From contig CABYRQ010000001.1 of assembly GCA_902521485.1 (NCBI GenBank), positions 1-64,000 on the forward strand: 64,000 nucleotides of DNA, in the 5' to 3' direction. Source of the stretch: an uncultured Alphaproteobacteria bacterium (GTDB lineage Bacteria; Pseudomonadota; Alphaproteobacteria; HIMB59). A program made the translations under genes and the position numbers. Of this stretch, positions 9,427 through 18,686 are shown in pieces. A model generated the notes under the pieces. That model was not told the DNA's origin, ran no database searches, and saw only the letters and a program-made list of their open reading frames with translations. Position 1 is the first letter of the stretch. Every line of letters starts with the position of its first letter.

Positions 9427-10180
9427 TTTTGTTGCTCCTCTCTAAAAATTCTTTTGCTAAAGCTATATATGCTTGTGATCCGCTACACTTCAAGTCATAA
9501 ATAATCGCTGGGAGACCATGGCTCGGCGCCTCAGATAATGTAACATTTCTTGGAACGTTAAACTTATATACGTTTGTATTAAAATATTCTCTTGCCTCTT
9601 TCTCAATAAGAGAAGATAAAGAATTTCTTTTGTCATACATCGTTAAAATTATTCCATTTAATTTTAAATTAATGTTCAAATTATTTTTTACTAATTCAAT
9701 AGTTTTGATTAGTTTAGATAGGCCCTCTAAAGCAAAAAATTCACATTGTACAGGTATTAATACTTCATCGCTAGCAGTTAAAGAACTAATCGTTAATAAG
9801 CCGAGTGTAGGGGGCGTATCAATGAAAATGTAATCATAGATATTCTTAATATTACCTATAAATTTTTTTAATAAATAGTTTCTATTATCATCATCAGCAA
9901 GTTCATATTCTGCAGCAGCTAAATCTTCGCATGCAGAAATAACATCTAATTTTGGAATTTGTGATTTTTGAATAGCATTATTTATATCTGTATCATCACT
10001 AAAAACTTTATAAATTGATCTATTAGTATTATAAGCGTTGAAAGACATGGAGGAGTTGTATTGAGGGTCCATATCTATTACCAAAACCTTCTTATCGATT
10101 GAGGCTAAAGCCGTAGCCAAATTTACAACAGTAGTAGTTTTACCTACACCCCCTTTTTGATTGGCTATTGTAATAATCAT
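9416..10180 (-). CDS. parA: Chromosome-partitioning ATPase ParA
   Basis: A Walker-type ATPase that drives origin segregation with ParB. I place the start at the ATG at 10180 (protein begins MIITIANQKGGVGKTTT), giving 254 residues, because homologues begin here and the ATGA overlap with the rsmG stop is typical. An upstream frame extension of 20 residues is unlike the family. The deviant Walker A is KGGVGKTT, Walker A' is VIDMDPQYNSS and Walker B is YIFIDTPPTLG. It lies between rsmG and parB in one leftward operon. Confidence 0.96.
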   Translation of the reverse strand: MIITIANQKGGVGKTTTVVNLATALASIDKKVLVIDMDPQYNSSMSFNAYNTNRSIYKVFSDDTDINNAIQKSQIPKLDVISACEDLAAAEYELADDDNRNYLLKKFIGNIKNIYDYIFIDTPPTLGLLTISSLTASDEVLIPVQCEFFALEGLSKLIKTIELVKNNLNINLKLNGIILTMYDKRNSLSSLIEKEAREYFNTNVYKFNVPRNVTLSEAPSHGLPAIIYDLKCSGSQAYIALAKEFLERSNKSGN

Positions 10181-10782
10181 TTTGCACTCATGATTATTAT
10201 TTTTGACTCTCTTGAAGTAATACTTGGATGTGTCTCCCAAAAATACTTTTGTGTATTAATTGTTTCAAGCTCAGTTAAATAGGACTTTCCTTTATGTAAT
10301 ATAAATTTTGTTTGTCTGTTAATTATTTTTTTTGTCATAGATATAATTTTTTCAATCGATGCAAAAGCACGTGCTGTTATATAGTCGACATTAAGATTTG
10401 ATATTTCTGATATGGATTTGTTATGTACAACATAGTTTAGTCCTAGCCTTAGTTTGCAATTTTCTAAAAAAGAGGATTTTTTTGGCGATTTTTCAACTAA
10501 ATGAAGGTTTTTAAAGCCTATAATTGACAAAATAATTCCTGGTAATCCTGCACCTGTTCCAATATCAATTACGGACTTTTCACGCTGAGGCAAATATTTA
10601 ACTATCTGTATGCAGTCTAATAAATGTCTTTCGTCTAAATCGGTTATTGTACTTTTACCTATTAAGTTCATAGTCTCATTTTCTTTGAGTAGTATTTTTT
10701 TATATTCAGTTAATTTGGTTAAAATTGATCTTCCATCGTCGAAATTGTCATTACAAAACTGTACTAACTTATTATTAAGCAA
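10177..10782 (-). CDS. rsmG: 16S rRNA (guanine-527-N7) methyltransferase RsmG
   Basis: A 201-residue SAM-dependent methyltransferase that makes m7G527 in 16S rRNA. The SAM-binding motif is VIDIGTGAGLPGIILSI, preceded by ERHLLDC and followed by LVEKSPKKSSFLENC and YITARAFAS, all typical of RsmG (GidB). The start is a TTG at 10782 and overlaps the mnmG stop by 8 nt; the stop overlaps the parA start by ATGA. The mnmG-rsmG-parA-parB order is conserved near the origin in many bacteria. Confidence 0.95.
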   Translation of the reverse strand: MLNNKLVQFCNDNFDDGRSILTKLTEYKKILLKENETMNLIGKSTITDLDERHLLDCIQIVKYLPQREKSVIDIGTGAGLPGIILSIIGFKNLHLVEKSPKKSSFLENCKLRLGLNYVVHNKSISEISNLNVDYITARAFASIEKIISMTKKIINRQTKFILHKGKSYLTELETINTQKYFWETHPSITSRESKIIIMSAK

Positions 10783-12631
10783 CTTTATTACCCTTAACTT
10801 TTTTATGTTTAACTATTTGAAATAGTGCGCTGGGTGTAATACCTGAAATTTTACCAGCGTCATGTAAATTTTCAGGTTTATGTTTGTTTAATTTTTCTAA
10901 AATTTCTTTAGATAAAGAAGGGATTTTATTGAAATCTATATTTGTTAAATTCATATTCTTATTTTTATAAAGTTGATCATAGGATTTTTTTTCTCTTTCA
11001 TAAAAAACATCATACTTCGAGTCAAAATATATTTTAGTTAATAATTTTTGAGTTATAGTGAGATTGAAAAATTTTTCGAATTTATCTTTAGAGGGATCTA
11101 AGAATTTTAAAACCTCAAATCCATTTCTTACCTTTCCATCTTTTTTTACTTTGATATTTTTTTTCATCAAATCATTTGGCGAATATTTAAGTTGATTTAA
11201 TTTATTTAATATTTTTTTTTCATTTTTTATATTTTTTGAAATAAAAGAATATTCAATTTTATTAAAAGACTTTGGGTTTATAATTGTTGAAAATCGTTCA
11301 TAAGAATTATCAGTTCTGAGCTTCAATCTATTTTCAGCTCTTGATGTAAACATCCTATATGGTTCTGTAACGCCTAATTTTGTTAAATCATCAACCAATA
11401 CCCCAATATAACTGTTATCTCTTTCAAAAACTTTTTCATTAAATTTTATTTTTTTTATTTTTATTGCAGCATGAATCGCTGCATATATACCCTGCCCTGC
11501 TGCTTCTTCATAACCTGTAGTTCCATTTATTTGGCCTGCTAAAAAAAAGTTTTCTATTTTTTTTGTTTCAAAATTATTTTTTAATTCTCTAGGGTCAACA
11601 GAGTCATATTCAACTGCGTATCCAAATTGATTTACCTCGCATTCTTCTAGACCTTTTATTGATCTTAAAAATTTTAGTTGGATCTTTTTATCTAAAGAAT
11701 TTGATATACCATTTGGATAAACTAGATCAGAGTTTAAACCCTCTGGTTCTAAAAAAATATTGTGACCGTTTCTATCTCCAAACTTTGTTATTTTATCTTC
11801 AATTGAAGGACAGTACCTTACACCTTGAGATTTAATTATACCTGAGTACATCGCTGACTTGTCAAGATTATCTCTGATTATTTTATGTGTCTTATTATTA
11901 GTTTTAGTAATGAAACAGTTGATTTTTATGTTCGTATTTTGTTTTGTAAAATATGATAGAAATATACCATTATTTTCAGATATCTGGGGCTCTAGAACAT
12001 CGTAATTAATAGATTTAGCATATATTCTCGGAGGTGTACCTGTTTTCAGCCTCATTGTTTTAAAATTCTTATTTATAAACTTTGCAAGAGCTTTTGAAGA
12101 GCTATTTCCTATTCTACCTGCTTCTTGCGACTCATTACCAAAATAAATCTTTCCATTGAGAAAAGTTCCTGTCGTAAGAATAACTGCCTTTGATTTTATT
12201 TTTCCAATATTAGATAGTTCAACGCCTATAATTTTATTATTTTTTTCTAATATATTAATAGCTTCGTCTTCAATAAGGTCAATTTTAGAAGATTTAATAA
12301 ATTTTTTCATGTTTTGAAAGTATAAATCTCTATCAATCTGAGCTCTTACACCCCATACTGCTGGACCTTTAGAAAGATTTAATACTCTGTAATGTATTGC
12401 TGATTTGTCACCAATTTTACAAATTACACCTCCTAAAATGTCAACTTCACTTGCTATATGTGTCTTACCAACTCCTCCAATACTAGGATTGCATGATAAT
12501 TTTCCCAAATCTGAGTAATTTTTAGTTATAAGTGCGGTTTTTAGGCCATATTTGTCAGAAATATTAGCTGCTTCTATTCCAGCATGACCAGCACCAATAA
12601 CTACAACATCATAATGTTCCACGTGAAACAA
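10775..12631 (-). CDS. mnmG: tRNA uridine-34 carboxymethylaminomethyl-modification enzyme MnmG
   Basis: A 618-residue FAD enzyme that with MnmE installs the (carboxymethyl)aminomethyl group on wobble U34 of tRNAs. The FAD dinucleotide fold is VVVIGAGHAGIEAA at the N-terminus; SCNPSIGGVGKTHIASE, LKTGTPPRI, EPEGLNSDLVYPNG and GQINGTTGYEEAAGQG are family signatures. The start is a TTG at 12631, and the first codons (MFHVEH) coincide with a parS-like site, so this DNA is under both coding and ParB-binding constraint. It begins one base after the mnmE stop and overlaps rsmG at its end. Confidence 0.96.
   Translation of the reverse strand: MFHVEHYDVVVIGAGHAGIEAANISDKYGLKTALITKNYSDLGKLSCNPSIGGVGKTHIASEVDILGGVICKIGDKSAIHYRVLNLSKGPAVWGVRAQIDRDLYFQNMKKFIKSSKIDLIEDEAINILEKNNKIIGVELSNIGKIKSKAVILTTGTFLNGKIYFGNESQEAGRIGNSSSKALAKFINKNFKTMRLKTGTPPRIYAKSINYDVLEPQISENNGIFLSYFTKQNTNIKINCFITKTNNKTHKIIRDNLDKSAMYSGIIKSQGVRYCPSIEDKITKFGDRNGHNIFLEPEGLNSDLVYPNGISNSLDKKIQLKFLRSIKGLEECEVNQFGYAVEYDSVDPRELKNNFETKKIENFFLAGQINGTTGYEEAAGQGIYAAIHAAIKIKKIKFNEKVFERDNSYIGVLVDDLTKLGVTEPYRMFTSRAENRLKLRTDNSYERFSTIINPKSFNKIEYSFISKNIKNEKKILNKLNQLKYSPNDLMKKNIKVKKDGKVRNGFEVLKFLDPSKDKFEKFFNLTITQKLLTKIYFDSKYDVFYEREKKSYDQLYKNKNMNLTNIDFNKIPSLSKEILEKLNKHKPENLHDAGKISGITPSALFQIVKHKKVKGNKVA
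12615..12630. promoter_or_regulatory. parS-like ParB binding site
   Basis: TGTTCCACGTGAAACA matches the widely conserved chromosomal parS consensus (TGTTTCACGTGAAACA) at 15 of 16 positions, the difference being one base of the left arm. It sits in the first codons of mnmG, within 3.2 kb of parB. ParB binding would nucleate the partition complex here. Confidence 0.85.
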
Positions 12632-12632
12632 T

Positions 12633-13958
12633 CTACTTTCCTATGCAAAATTTGCTAAAAACTCTATCGTAAACATCATCGTTATTAATATAACCAAATT
12701 CAAAAGAAAAATCATCTAATATATTTCTCATTAGATGGGCTATGATCAAAATATCCTTTTCCTTAGCAATATCATTTTCATATTCTAAGATTCTTGCCAA
12801 AAAGTCTATTTCTTCTAAATTAAGATCGGTCATTTTATGCTTGTTTTTTACATATTTTCTATGAATCGATGATAATTTTAATTTCTGGTATATTTTGTCT
12901 CTCTCTATACTATGATTTATTTTAATATTATCTGATTTATATTTATAAATATCAGATTTTGTCTCAATTAAACTATAATTCTTATGTATCATGAAATCCT
13001 TGAAAAGTGCTGATATATCGGATTTTTTAGTATTTTGATCGATTAATACAAAAAAATGGTCAATTTCCCTCGATATTTTCTGTGCTTTTTTATAGCCATA
13101 TCTCTCTATTTTACCTTGTTTAGATCTTTGACCCGCTGTATCGAAGATTTCAAAGCGATTACTATTAATTATAAAGTCATTTGAAAGAATATCCCTAGTG
13201 GTGCCCTTAATATTTGTGACAATTGCTCTATCTTTATCGATAATTTTATTAAATAGAGTTGATTTACCAACATTTACCGGGCCTACCAACATAATTCTAC
13301 AAATATTTTTTTGTTCTATATTTGTTCTATTTTTGTGTAATAAATTATTACAGCTAGTAAAAAATACCCTTATCTTTTTCTTTATTTTATTAAAATTAAA
13401 ATCCTCATCATCAACGAAGTCTATGGAAGCAGTAATTTCTGAGAATAAATTTATAACTTCTTCTCTTAGAGGGGCAAGACCGCTGACCATATCCCCCTCA
13501 AAAAGAAGTTTTTTATCGTACTCTAAACCCGAAAAACTCTCGTTAGAAATTATTCCATTAATTGCCTTAGCTTGTTTTAGAGAATTCTTGCTATTTAGAA
13601 CAGATCTGTAAGAAAACTCTCCATTTTTTGCTAACCGTAAACCTGGGACTTTTAGGTTCTTTAATAACTGCTCAAACTGACTCGCTATCAGCGGTGAACC
13701 ATGTAAAAAAATTTCACAAACATCCTCTCCCGTAAAAGATTTGGGAGATTTAAAATATACTACACTACACTCATCCAATATGGTTTCATCTTGTTGGTAA
13801 ATTTTAACAATTCGGATTAAAGAGTGATCTTTAGAAAAATTTTTTTTGGTGATTTTCTTTAAAATATTCAAAACATCATCACCTGAAATTCTATAACCAA
13901 TAACTGGAGCTTTCACCAAGGGGGTAAAGTTTGAATATATTGTTCCAGACTTAAACAA
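12633..13958 (-). CDS. mnmE: tRNA modification GTPase MnmE
   Basis: A 441-residue GTPase partner of MnmG in wobble-uridine modification. The N-terminal tetrahydrofolate-binding domain carries APVIGYRISG; the inserted G domain shows G1 GPVNVGKST near residue 229, G2 GTTRDI, G3 DTAGQR and a G4-like TKSD. The protein ends in CIGK, the C-terminal cysteine motif needed for modification. The start is a TTG at 13958, matching the beginning of homologues. The gene opens the leftward mnmE-mnmG-rsmG-parA-parB operon; its promoter should lie in the 66-bp divergent spacer before the GDPD gene. Confidence 0.95.
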   Translation of the reverse strand: MFKSGTIYSNFTPLVKAPVIGYRISGDDVLNILKKITKKNFSKDHSLIRIVKIYQQDETILDECSVVYFKSPKSFTGEDVCEIFLHGSPLIASQFEQLLKNLKVPGLRLAKNGEFSYRSVLNSKNSLKQAKAINGIISNESFSGLEYDKKLLFEGDMVSGLAPLREEVINLFSEITASIDFVDDEDFNFNKIKKKIRVFFTSCNNLLHKNRTNIEQKNICRIMLVGPVNVGKSTLFNKIIDKDRAIVTNIKGTTRDILSNDFIINSNRFEIFDTAGQRSKQGKIERYGYKKAQKISREIDHFFVLIDQNTKKSDISALFKDFMIHKNYSLIETKSDIYKYKSDNIKINHSIERDKIYQKLKLSSIHRKYVKNKHKMTDLNLEEIDFLARILEYENDIAKEKDILIIAHLMRNILDDFSFEFGYINNDDVYDRVFSKFCIGK

Positions 13959-14024
13959 AACTTGGTTATTATAAATTTATAATTATTCTAGTCCACCTAT
14001 GAAAAGAACAAAAAGCATAATCAA

Positions 14025-14936
14025 TTGATATTAACTAAACCAAATCACATTAAAATTTATGGTCATAGAGGGGCTAGGGGAGACCTACCAGAAAATACTT
14101 TGGAAAGTTTTATGTATTTATTTGAAAATAAAATTACCGCTTACGAAACAGATATCTTACTTACCAAGGACTTAATTCCGGTCGTTTATCATGATTTTAG
14201 ATTAAATCCAGCCCTTACAAAAGATGCTCAAGGTAATTGGATCGAAGATAATGATATTAAAATTTTCGATTTAACTTATGAAGAATTGTCTGAATTTAAA
14301 ATTGGAGAAATTAATAAAAAATCTAAATACGGAAGGAGATTTAATAATCAAAAAAGTTTAGGGAAAATAAAAATCCCTAAATTATCTGATCTACTTGAAT
14401 TAACATCGAATTATATTTCAGATGATTTGATAATTAATTTAGAGATTAAATCAACACCTGTTGAAGACAACTTAACACCCCCTCCGAATGTAATGGCAAG
14501 ATTAATAATTGATGAGGTTAATAAAACAGAATTAAAAGATAAAATAATCTACTCGTCTTTTGATTGGAGAATTTTAAGAGAAATAAAAAATTTAGACTCC
14601 AAAGTCTCAAGAGCTTATTTAACATCTGAGCTTAAAGGAAAAATATATGATAAATCACCTTGGTTAGACTTCATGCCGTTATACGATAGCGATAGCAGAG
14701 AGTTACCCAGGCTTATCAAAACATTAGGCGGGGAGGCGTGGCATCCTAAACGTAAAGATATAGATAAAGGCGTGGTTAGAATTTCTCATGAGGAAGGACT
14801 TCCTGTGAACGTTTGGACTGTTAATGAAAAATATGAGATGTTGAGAATGATAGAATACGGTGTTGATGGAATTATAACAGATTATCCTTTGAGGTTAAAA
14901 GAGCTATGTAAGAAAGAAGGTGTGAATTGGTTTTAA
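14025..14936 (+). CDS. Glycerophosphodiester phosphodiesterase
   Basis: A 303-residue GDPD-family enzyme that hydrolyses glycerophosphodiesters to glycerol-3-phosphate and an alcohol. Catalytic and metal residues are seen in YGHRGARGDLPENTLESF (His-Arg and Glu), then YETDILLTKD and VVYHDFRL (Glu, Asp, His), with LIINLEIK and NVWTVNE further on. No signal peptide is present, so it is probably cytoplasmic. The start is a TTG; an ATG at 13999 is out of frame and stops quickly. It is a lone rightward gene inserted between mnmE and rho, followed after 103 nt by the FG-GAP protein. In marine bacteria such enzymes recycle lipid-derived phosphorus. Confidence 0.9.
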   Translation: MILTKPNHIKIYGHRGARGDLPENTLESFMYLFENKITAYETDILLTKDLIPVVYHDFRLNPALTKDAQGNWIEDNDIKIFDLTYEELSEFKIGEINKKSKYGRRFNNQKSLGKIKIPKLSDLLELTSNYISDDLIINLEIKSTPVEDNLTPPPNVMARLIIDEVNKTELKDKIIYSSFDWRILREIKNLDSKVSRAYLTSELKGKIYDKSPWLDFMPLYDSDSRELPRLIKTLGGEAWHPKRKDIDKGVVRISHEEGLPVNVWTVNEKYEMLRMIEYGVDGIITDYPLRLKELCKKEGVNWF

Positions 14937-15039
14937 TTTTTGAAATTATATTATTTATGAATTGTAAAGATATGACGAAGAAAATAAATTGGACAACAAA
15001 ATAGTTAATAGAAAGTTAATTTATTTTTTATAAAAATTG

Positions 15040-17193
15040 ATGAAAATAATATTAATCTTATTATTCCTACTTCCCTGCATTTCTAATGGATTGACTTTTA
15101 AAGACGGTGAAGAAGTGGATAATTCTCAGTCTAATAAAACATCTCAAAATTCAAATAATATAGAAACCTTGAAAAGTGAAAATAAATCATTCAAGCCATT
15201 TGAATGTAGTAAATTAGATACTGAACACTTAAGAATAAACAATCTTAATAATTGCCTAATTGTTCAAGAACTTTCTAATAAATACGAGGTGAAATCACAG
15301 GATTTTGATACCAACACGTGGAACAGTCCACTTCTTTTAAGATATATTGATATTAATGGCGAAGTAAAAATTTTAGCTCATACTTGGAATAATGTAGTTG
15401 AGTGGGGGCAAAGCTCAAACAAACAACCATTTTCACATTTAGCAATTATAGATATCCCGAACCTAAGCATGATTTTCGAAAAAAAAATAAATCAGATAGA
15501 CTCTTACCACTATACTCTTCCATTAACAGCACGGAGAGTTGACACAATTGATACAGATAATGATGGTAACAAAGAAATAATTTATTTATCTAACAAAGAA
15601 GATGGCAGAAATAGAAATAGTAGCTGGAAAGACGTTAACTACATATTTGACTTAAATGACAATAGCTTGAGTAAATTTGGGTCTTCCCATTTTTCTCATG
15701 ACTTAATGTACACTGACTTTAATAATGACGGATTTCTTGAAGTGATTGATTATTTCTACGATCCAGGTGGGCAGATTGAGATTTGTGATTTAAAAAATAG
15801 TAAATGCACAAAAGCTAAAAATTCAAATCAATTTATCGAAATTGGCTTTAATCATATTTTGCCATCAAAAGATGGGGCAATTATTTTTGGTGGATGTCCA
15901 AATTTAGGTGATACATCATTTTGTTGGTCAAAAATCAATTACAAAAATAATAAAATTAGTTTTCAAAAACTTGATAGTTATGAACTAAAGCCTAAGCCTC
16001 AGGATGAGGCTCAGTTCTTAATATGGACAGGGGATGTTACTAAAAAGCCTGGTTACTGGGTTAAGGGTTCAGATAAAAAAGAATTTAAACAGGCAGATAG
16101 AGCATGGATGTCTACCACAATAGATTTTAATGATGATGGTTTTATGGATAGTATTGGTATTGAAAAAGAGGTTGTCTGTAAAAGAAAAGACTCGACTAAG
16201 CCTTTTAACCGAAGTGGTGGTGATTGCAAAGAGGAAGCATTCTTATATATTTTTGAGAATAAGGATAATAGTAATTTCGAGAAACATCAAATTATTCCAA
16301 CAACAATTAACGATGCATTTAGAATAGAGAAAGCTGATATAAACAAAGATGGAACGGTTGATTTGTATGGATTTAGAGAAGGTTATTTTAATCCATGGAG
16401 TGTTTGTAGTAGACCACAATTAAATTCAATTTACTTAAATAAAAATAATGAGTATTTTGTTCATGCTTCAAGTAAATTAATTGAAGAAAATTTTGGTCTT
16501 TATGGTTGCGAAAGAGCTTCCAGTTTTTTTGAGAAAGACGGACAATACTACCGTTTATTTTTGACAACCCCTAATGAAAAGGCTGATGTCGCTTATGTTG
16601 GCATAGAAAATTATACAGGTAAATTTTTATCTAATAAAACAGATATCGTAAATATTAAACGGCAAGATACTAACAATAAAGTAAATGATGAAAAAAATAT
16701 TTCTGAGGAATTTTTATCAATAGTTAGTATTTTAAATTATGTTAATCCATTAAATAAAACAGGGGTTAATTCATTTAAACCCATGTTAAAGCCAGTTTAT
16801 TTTGACTCACTTGGTATTAATTTAACAGGGGCGAAGCTAATTACTTTTGAGAAAGATTATGTAATGTATGAAGGATTATTCAATTATAAAGAGATTGAAT
16901 TTTCCATAACACTTTGTGCACAATACTGGGAAGAACATAAGTTTCTTGGTAATCTTGTTGGTTTTAATTATGCGAATGGTTTTGGTAATATCGAAAAGTT
17001 AAAAAAATATGGAATAGGTTGGTGTGGAAATACGATTGGCTTTGTTGGACATTGGGATGGAGATGAAACAATAAAAACTGAAACTGAATTATTCCCTTTT
17101 TTAAAGGAAATAGAAAAAAACTGGCCTAAAATATTAAGGAATTTCTCGATATTAGACGAAAGTCAAAATAAAATCGTAAAGGGTTGGAAATAA
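15040..17193 (+). CDS. Secreted FG-GAP/VCBS repeat protein
   Basis: A 717-residue exported protein with an N-terminal signal peptide (MKIILILLFLLPCISNG). I prefer the ATG at 15040 over the adjacent TTG. Calcium-binding FG-GAP/VCBS-type loops occur at about residues 172 (DTDNDGNKEI), 227 (DFNNDGFLEV), 363 (DFNDDGFMDS) and 434 (DINKDGTVDL), suggesting a beta-propeller across the first 500 residues. The C-terminal 200 residues are unlike anything I recognise. Such propellers usually bind ligands or surfaces; no enzyme motif is visible. It is convergent with rho, ending 2 nt from the rho stop. Function unknown. Confidence 0.75.
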   Translation: MKIILILLFLLPCISNGLTFKDGEEVDNSQSNKTSQNSNNIETLKSENKSFKPFECSKLDTEHLRINNLNNCLIVQELSNKYEVKSQDFDTNTWNSPLLLRYIDINGEVKILAHTWNNVVEWGQSSNKQPFSHLAIIDIPNLSMIFEKKINQIDSYHYTLPLTARRVDTIDTDNDGNKEIIYLSNKEDGRNRNSSWKDVNYIFDLNDNSLSKFGSSHFSHDLMYTDFNNDGFLEVIDYFYDPGGQIEICDLKNSKCTKAKNSNQFIEIGFNHILPSKDGAIIFGGCPNLGDTSFCWSKINYKNNKISFQKLDSYELKPKPQDEAQFLIWTGDVTKKPGYWVKGSDKKEFKQADRAWMSTTIDFNDDGFMDSIGIEKEVVCKRKDSTKPFNRSGGDCKEEAFLYIFENKDNSNFEKHQIIPTTINDAFRIEKADINKDGTVDLYGFREGYFNPWSVCSRPQLNSIYLNKNNEYFVHASSKLIEENFGLYGCERASSFFEKDGQYYRLFLTTPNEKADVAYVGIENYTGKFLSNKTDIVNIKRQDTNNKVNDEKNISEEFLSIVSILNYVNPLNKTGVNSFKPMLKPVYFDSLGINLTGAKLITFEKDYVMYEGLFNYKEIEFSITLCAQYWEEHKFLGNLVGFNYANGFGNIEKLKKYGIGWCGNTIGFVGHWDGDETIKTETELFPFLKEIEKNWPKILRNFSILDESQNKIVKGWK

Positions 17194-17195
17194 AA

Positions 17196-18452
17196 CTACT
17201 GATTCATACTGCTGAAAAACTCTTCATTAGTTTTACAGTCTTTCATCTTATCTAGAAGGAATTCCATGGCATCTACAGTGCCCATAGAGGATAGAATTTT
17301 CCTTAAAATAAAAACTTTTTGGAGATCCCCAGCATCTAAGAGTAAATCTTCTTTTCTGGTGCCTGACTTTTGAACATCAATTGCAGGATATGTTCTCTTA
17401 TCAGATAATTTTCTGTCGAGGACAATTTCTGAATTACCGGTACCTTTAAATTCTTCAAAAATTACTTCATCCATTCTACTACCTGTTTCTATTAGCGCAG
17501 TTGCAATAATTGTTAATGAACCACCTTCTTCTATATTTCTAGCTGCACCAAAAAATCTTTTAGGTCTTTGAAGTGCATTAGCATCTACACCACCTGTTAA
17601 AACTTTACCACTTGAAGGTACAACAGTGTTATATGCTCTTCCTAATCTAGTAATGGAGTCTAAAAGAATTACTACATCATATTTATTCTCAGCTAGTCTT
17701 TTAGCTTTTTCAATCACCATTTCTGCAACTTGGACGTGTCTTGCAGCTGGCTCATCGAATGTTGAACTAATTACTTCACCTTTAACAGATCGTTGCATAT
17801 CTGTAACCTCCTCCGGTCTTTCGTCTATTAAAAGAACCATTAGATAAACTTCAGGAAAATTTTCTGCAATTGACTTAGCAATTTTTTGTAGGATTACAGT
17901 TTTACCTGATCTAGGTGGTGCAACAATTAAAGATCTTTGTCCAGCTCCAACTGGAGCAATAATGTCTATAATTCTTGACGATAAATCTGTATCTGGTTTT
18001 TCTGTTTCTAAATTAAATTTTTTCTCTGGATAAAGAGGGGTTAGGTTATCAAAGTTTGTTTTGAATTTATTATTTTTAGCAATTTCTATAAAATTTACTT
18101 TGTTGGTTTCTACTAGTGCAAAGTATCTTTCGCCATCTTTGGGAGGACGAATTGGGCCCTCTAGTGTGTCACCTTTTCTAAGACCGTATTTCTTTATTTG
18201 ATTAGGGCTGACGTATATGTCATCTGGTCCTGGAAGATAATTAGAGTTTGCTGATCTTAAAAATCCAAATCCATCCTGCATTGTTTCTAATACGCCTTCA
18301 CCTATAATTTCTTCATTTTTCTCTGCAAATTTCTTTAGAACAGAAAAATATATGTCTTGCTTTTTTAAACCAGAGGCGTTTTCAATTCCTAAAGACTCAG
18401 CATAATCTAATAGTTCTTGAGGTTTTTTATCTTTTAGTTCGTTTAAATGCAT
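17196..18452 (-). CDS. rho: Transcription termination factor Rho
   Basis: A 418-residue RNA-dependent ATPase that ends transcription. The N-terminal Rho helical domain ([20 protein letters not shown]) and cold-shock-like RNA-binding domain ([21 protein letters not shown]) are present, then Walker A APPRSGKT near residue 180, Walker [16 protein letters not shown], the Q loop and [13 protein letters not shown]. It is of ordinary length. Rho may matter more than usual in this genome because most convergent gene pairs leave no room for hairpin terminators. The gene faces away from the 234-bp gap that is the candidate origin. Confidence 0.97.
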   Translation of the reverse strand: MHLNELKDKKPQELLDYAESLGIENASGLKKQDIYFSVLKKFAEKNEEIIGEGVLETMQDGFGFLRSANSNYLPGPDDIYVSPNQIKKYGLRKGDTLEGPIRPPKDGERYFALVETNKVNFIEIAKNNKFKTNFDNLTPLYPEKKFNLETEKPDTDLSSRIIDIIAPVGAGQRSLIVAPPRSGKTVILQKIAKSIAENFPEVYLMVLLIDERPEEVTDMQRSVKGEVISSTFDEPAARHVQVAEMVIEKAKRLAENKYDVVILLDSITRLGRAYNTVVPSSGKVLTGGVDANALQRPKRFFGAARNIEEGGSLTIIATALIETGSRMDEVIFEEFKGTGNSEIVLDRKLSDKRTYPAIDVQKSGTRKEDLLLDAGDLQKVFILRKILSSMGTVDAMEFLLDKMKDCKTNEEFFSSMNQ

Positions 18453-18686
18453 ATTGGAAATTACCTAGATAGTCAGATACGTTGATATGGTATATAACAA
18501 AAAATAAAGAGAAAATATATATATTTATATATAGATATGTTGTTGTATGTCGAATGATGGGGATTAACATCTTCTTATTCAAAAAAACCTATATTTAAGT
18601 ACTTTTTTAGTTATTTAATAACAAATGTTGATAACTTAATATTAATAAATTAAAGGTAATTTTATTGTTAAAAACTCGAAAATTTC
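18453..18686. other. Candidate chromosome origin (oriC) between rho and maf
   Basis: This 234-bp gap separates two divergent blocks, leftward rho and mnmE-to-parB and rightward maf-aroE-coaE-dnaQ. In several Alphaproteobacteria the origin lies next to this maf/aroE/coaE/dnaQ block with the par genes nearby. DnaA-box-like 9-mers with one mismatch are TTATCAACA (minus strand, 18626-18634) and TTATTCAAA (18575-18583), plus TAATCCACA at 18701-18709 just inside maf. A long A+T tract of mixed TA steps (18513-18540) could unwind. No perfect DnaA box is present, so the call rests mainly on synteny and strand layout. It also holds the divergent promoters of rho and maf. Confidence 0.5.

Noticed and set aside
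13198-13611. Rightward 137-codon frame within mnmE
   Set aside because: It is antisense to the well-conserved MnmE coding region and its translation shows no domain; a shadow frame.
14957-15004. 15-codon frame in the spacer before the FG-GAP gene
   Set aside because: Too short, no ribosome site, no recognisable peptide; likely chance in AT-rich DNA.
15310-15325. Possible second parS (CACGTGGAACA)
   Set aside because: Only the right half and centre match; the left arm (TACCAA) does not, and it lies inside the FG-GAP coding region.
18636-18653. CtrA boxes (TTAA-N7-TTAA) in the candidate origin
   Set aside because: TTAA words occur at 18636, 18642 and 18650 but none has the 7-nt spacing.
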